A stretch of 64,000 bases of DNA from Pseudomicrostroma phylloplanum (lineage: Eukaryota; Basidiomycota; Exobasidiomycetes; Microstromatales): contig BCHS01000006.1 in NCBI GenBank assembly GCA_039545275.1, positions 682,001 to 746,000 of the forward strand, written 5' to 3'. Under the pieces are notes generated by a model that was not told the DNA's origin, did no database searches, and saw only the letters and a program-made list of their open reading frames with translations. Of the stretch, positions 61,665 through 64,000 are shown piece after piece. A program made the translations under genes and the position numbers. How positions within the stretch are numbered: the stretch's first letter is position 1; each line of letters starts with the position of its first letter.

Positions 61665-64000
61665 CTACATGCTCAAAGCAGTCGCCAACGGCATCGCTCT
61701 GACTTCCCTCGTCCGCTCGACCAAAGCCACAGTCCTATCAAGTTCACCCTTGACACCCCTGAGGATCGTCTCCCCTCCCTTCTCCGCAATCGCCTTCGTC
61801 GTCTCCCTGCAAAATACCAAATACTGATCGACCGATCCTGCAGCAGAAGGCGACTCCCGCACAGGCAGATTCTCGAGCTGACTGCGCATGGCCGAGAGGA
61901 AGCCCGAGAGGCACGAGAAGATGATCGGTCTGCGCTGCGCTGCTCCCAGTCGTCCACCGTCGCGGAAGTCCCGGGCCATCTCCCCCATCGCTGAGCTGAC
62001 AAGGAGCGTGCGATGGCGCTGGAAGCTCTCCAGCGTCATCTGCCCATCCTCCCCATTAGAAACGGCTGTGCTACGGATATGAGCAAGAGAGGCTCGCAGC
62101 CAAGGCATCTCGGGATCGATCTCCTCAAAGAGTGTGCGGGTGAAGTCTGCCTGCACAGAGAGGGATTGCGCAGCAGCCGCGTGGAACCACACCTGCAAGA
62201 ATTCGCTCTTGTGCGCATGGTACGCACTTGGGTCCAGCACGGCCACGTTTTGCAAGAAGCGAAGGCCCACGTCCCGCTTGCCGGTGGCATCGACGAGACG
62301 CTTCCAGGACTCGTTGCCGTAGGTCAGGTACCCGTGCCAGTCTCGCAGGCCGTTTTGAACGAGGACGTGTGCGCAGCCGGCCCAGCAGTCGATGAGCAGC
62401 TCGACATATCTTCGGCGGGTCGTCGTCTGCAGGAGATTCTCCAGGTGCTGTCGTCCACCACAATGGGTGTCTTCACCAACTCTCAGTGTGTCGGAGAGAC
62501 CAAGAGAAATGCGCCTGCCCTCGGACTGGCGGTCCGGATGGTAAATATTGGAGAGCAGCCTGAAGAACGAAGGCGAGATGTTGTCACGTAGGTGCTTGGC
62601 CAGAGCCATATCGGCCTCTCGCAAAGCCGCCAATCGTTCCTCGCGAGCTGCCGCAGCGGCGTTGTCGCCCAGCATATCGTCAAAGGCAGGGTCGGAGAAG
62701 TCGAAAGCATCATCTCCTACATCTTCGAAGAGTTGGCCGAAGCTGTCTTGAGATTCGCCTTGATCTGCATTGTGCGCAGCGGTCAACATCCCCGAAGCAT
62801 GTTGTACCTGCCCGCTACCGCTGGCATTGACGGTGGCTCTGTCGGTCACAGCGTCCATACACGTATTGCGATGTAGCAGACAGACCTGAATGCCCTTGAG
62901 GACCTCCATGCCGACTGCCGGGTCAATTGCTGTCTGCGACTCGAGAATATTAGACGTCCAAGCGCGATCTAGAAGTTGGATGTCAGGGAACATCGGTGTC
63001 GATGGCATTCGCTGAGCATTTGTGCCTCCCTCCTCTCGCAAGCCTTGATGCTCGATGATGTGCTGGATAGATCTCAGCGATGTCAGCAGAAGACTGTTCA
63101 CACGTCGAGCCTGCCTCAACGACTCGAAATGATTGCCAGGCTCATTCTTCGCCGACAGTCTATTGACCTCCTCTGCTTCGACGAGAAGCGTCTTGAAGAT
63201 GGTACCAAACCAGGTCGCAATGGCGGAGATATCCAGTTCGTAGTGCCTAAAGATTACAGCAGCGTACAGCATGGCTCTGATGCAAGTGACCTTACTCTGC
63301 GCATCGGCATCCTTGAAGACAAGGAAGCTCTTGATCTGTCGCAGACGCTGTGCACCGGCAGAAGGCATCAGGTAGAGATGCGTCATTACGACAGCATAGT
63401 GATTGAAGAGCGAAGATCGCTCTCTCGAAGTCGGAGGACTTGCTCGGGTGAATGACATCACGCGTACCGGGCAGACGCGGGAGAAAAGTCGGGCAACCCG
63501 ACGCTCAGCGTCTCTTGGGTCTTTGGCGGTCGCTTGTAGATCTCGACCCGCTCGTGCCAGTAGCTTGAGGAAGATGTGGTAGCTCGTCGCTTCTCTTTTG
63601 CTCTCGTCGAACAAGAGGCGTGCATCGTACTCTCTGAGGAAAGGCGGAAAGTCGTGGTCCTCTTCACTGGGCAGATCTGCCAGTCTGTGTTCGTTGAAAA
63701 TGTCGAAGAGCTTCGAAAGAGCTGTGTCCGCCCCATCCATCTTCCATTGCCAGAGAGACACCAGATTGAAGCATCTCTGCACGATAGCTCGGATATACTG
63801 GTCTCTTTTGCTCACAGCAGCACTGGGCATCGCCTGCTCCACTGCTTCCTCATAGCGGAGCTTGGTAGCTGTCAGGGCCTGTACGATGAGTGGCCAATGC
63901 TGCGTCAGCAGAGGTGTTGACCCGGTCGTTCCCGTAGAGGCCGAGAACTGCGAAAGGGCGCAAAGACTGAGGACAGAATACCAGATCATCTCTGCTGTCA
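61665..64000 (-). CDS. MMS22: Mus7/MMS22-family DNA-repair protein, C-terminal part (cut by window edge)
   Basis: 778 codons on the minus strand, open to the last base of the window; the N-terminal part lies outside. Mus7/Mms22 works with a cullin ligase (Rtt101/Mms1 in yeast) to support recombination at stalled replication forks. The signature is near the C-terminus: LRDWHGYLTYGNESWKRLVD, ATGKRDVGLRFLQNVAVLDP and SAYHAHKSEFLQVWFHA, with VELLIDCWAGCAHVLVQNG before it. Upstream is long helical sequence with an acidic loop (QLFEDVGDDAFDFSDPAFDD). No intron is visible in this part. Confidence 0.8.
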   Translation of the reverse strand, partial: TAEMIWYSVLSLCALSQFSASTGTTGSTPLLTQHWPLIVQALTATKLRYEEAVEQAMPSAAVSKRDQYIRAIVQRCFNLVSLWQWKMDGADTALSKLFDIFNEHRLADLPSEEDHDFPPFLREYDARLLFDESKREATSYHIFLKLLARAGRDLQATAKDPRDAERRVARLFSRVCPVRVMSFTRASPPTSRERSSLFNHYAVVMTHLYLMPSAGAQRLRQIKSFLVFKDADAQSKVTCIRAMLYAAVIFRHYELDISAIATWFGTIFKTLLVEAEEVNRLSAKNEPGNHFESLRQARRVNSLLLTSLRSIQHIIEHQGLREEGGTNAQRMPSTPMFPDIQLLDRAWTSNILESQTAIDPAVGMEVLKGIQVCLLHRNTCMDAVTDRATVNASGSGQVQHASGMLTAAHNADQGESQDSFGQLFEDVGDDAFDFSDPAFDDMLGDNAAAAAREERLAALREADMALAKHLRDNISPSFFRLLSNIYHPDRQSEGRRISLGLSDTLRVGEDTHCGGRQHLENLLQTTTRRRYVELLIDCWAGCAHVLVQNGLRDWHGYLTYGNESWKRLVDATGKRDVGLRFLQNVAVLDPSAYHAHKSEFLQVWFHAAAAQSLSVQADFTRTLFEEIDPEMPWLRASLAHIRSTAVSNGEDGQMTLESFQRHRTLLVSSAMGEMARDFRDGGRLGAAQRRPIIFSCLSGFLSAMRSQLENLPVRESPSAAGSVDQYLVFCRETTKAIAEKGGETILRGVKGELDRTVALVERTREVRAMPLATALSM

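Noticed and set aside
1..64000. tRNA, rRNA and CRISPR arrays
   Set aside because: No sequence with paired tRNA A- and B-boxes in a foldable arrangement, no rRNA-like sequence and no regularly spaced repeats were found by reading the intergenic regions.

Overview
The window is nuclear DNA of a fungus. Nearly every gene is interrupted by short introns (about 70-110 nt) with strong GTGAGT-type donors. Genes lie a few hundred bases apart in mixed orientation, and the encoded set is typical of a fungal core genome. A protein resembling the basidiomycete sexual-development regulator Clp1, together with the intron style, points to Basidiomycota. Ustilaginomycotina is my best guess, as inference only. 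I see no rRNA, tRNA, CRISPR or complete transposon.

Layout. 1-147 is the 5' end of an unknown minus-strand gene. 1904-4637 is a head-to-head HSP10/HSP60 pair, followed by a central-channel FG nucleoporin (NUP58/Nup49 type, 5123-6539) and the ribosome quality-control ligase LTN1 (6737-12184). 12501-12961 is CMC1. 13099-18499 is a divergent pair of ribosome-biogenesis genes, HAS1 and UTP21. 18761-26387 holds two same-strand exocytosis genes, a Munc13-like MUN/C2 protein and exocyst SEC6. Then come a DHA2-type MFS transporter (26751-28655), a DUF3074 START-like protein (28813-30594), a double RanBP2 zinc-finger protein (32111-35167), a flavin amine oxidase (35732-37616), the Clp1-like protein (37940-39514), ribosomal protein eL20 (40348-41459), an RBM26/27-type RNA-binding protein (41964-44648), COX6 (45134-46037) and a CPD1-like cyclic phosphodiesterase (46576-47456).

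47649-53864 is the accessory-looking part of the window: four minus-strand genes that form two paralogous pairs. Two encode Gag/capsid-like proteins. Two encode proteins with a six-cysteine cluster plus a conserved C-terminal module, and these share an intron at the same place. I see no reverse transcriptase, integrase, protease or LTRs beside them. This looks like a locally duplicated, possibly domesticated Gag-derived locus and is the best candidate for something undescribed.

The right end returns to housekeeping genes: a sulfite-oxidase-family molybdoenzyme (54198-56099), eIF2 gamma (56358-58219), a large unrecognised protein with a mitochondrial-looking N-terminus (58776-61556) and the C-terminal part of a Mus7/MMS22-family repair protein cut by the window edge (61665-64000).

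Functional themes visible here are mitochondrial proteostasis and respiration (HSP10, HSP60, CMC1, COX6), ribosome production and quality control (HAS1, UTP21, eL20, eIF2 gamma, LTN1) and exocytosis (MUN/C2 protein, SEC6). Several divergent pairs share promoters of about 260-560 bp. All exon coordinates were derived by hand from splice sites and reading-frame continuity.
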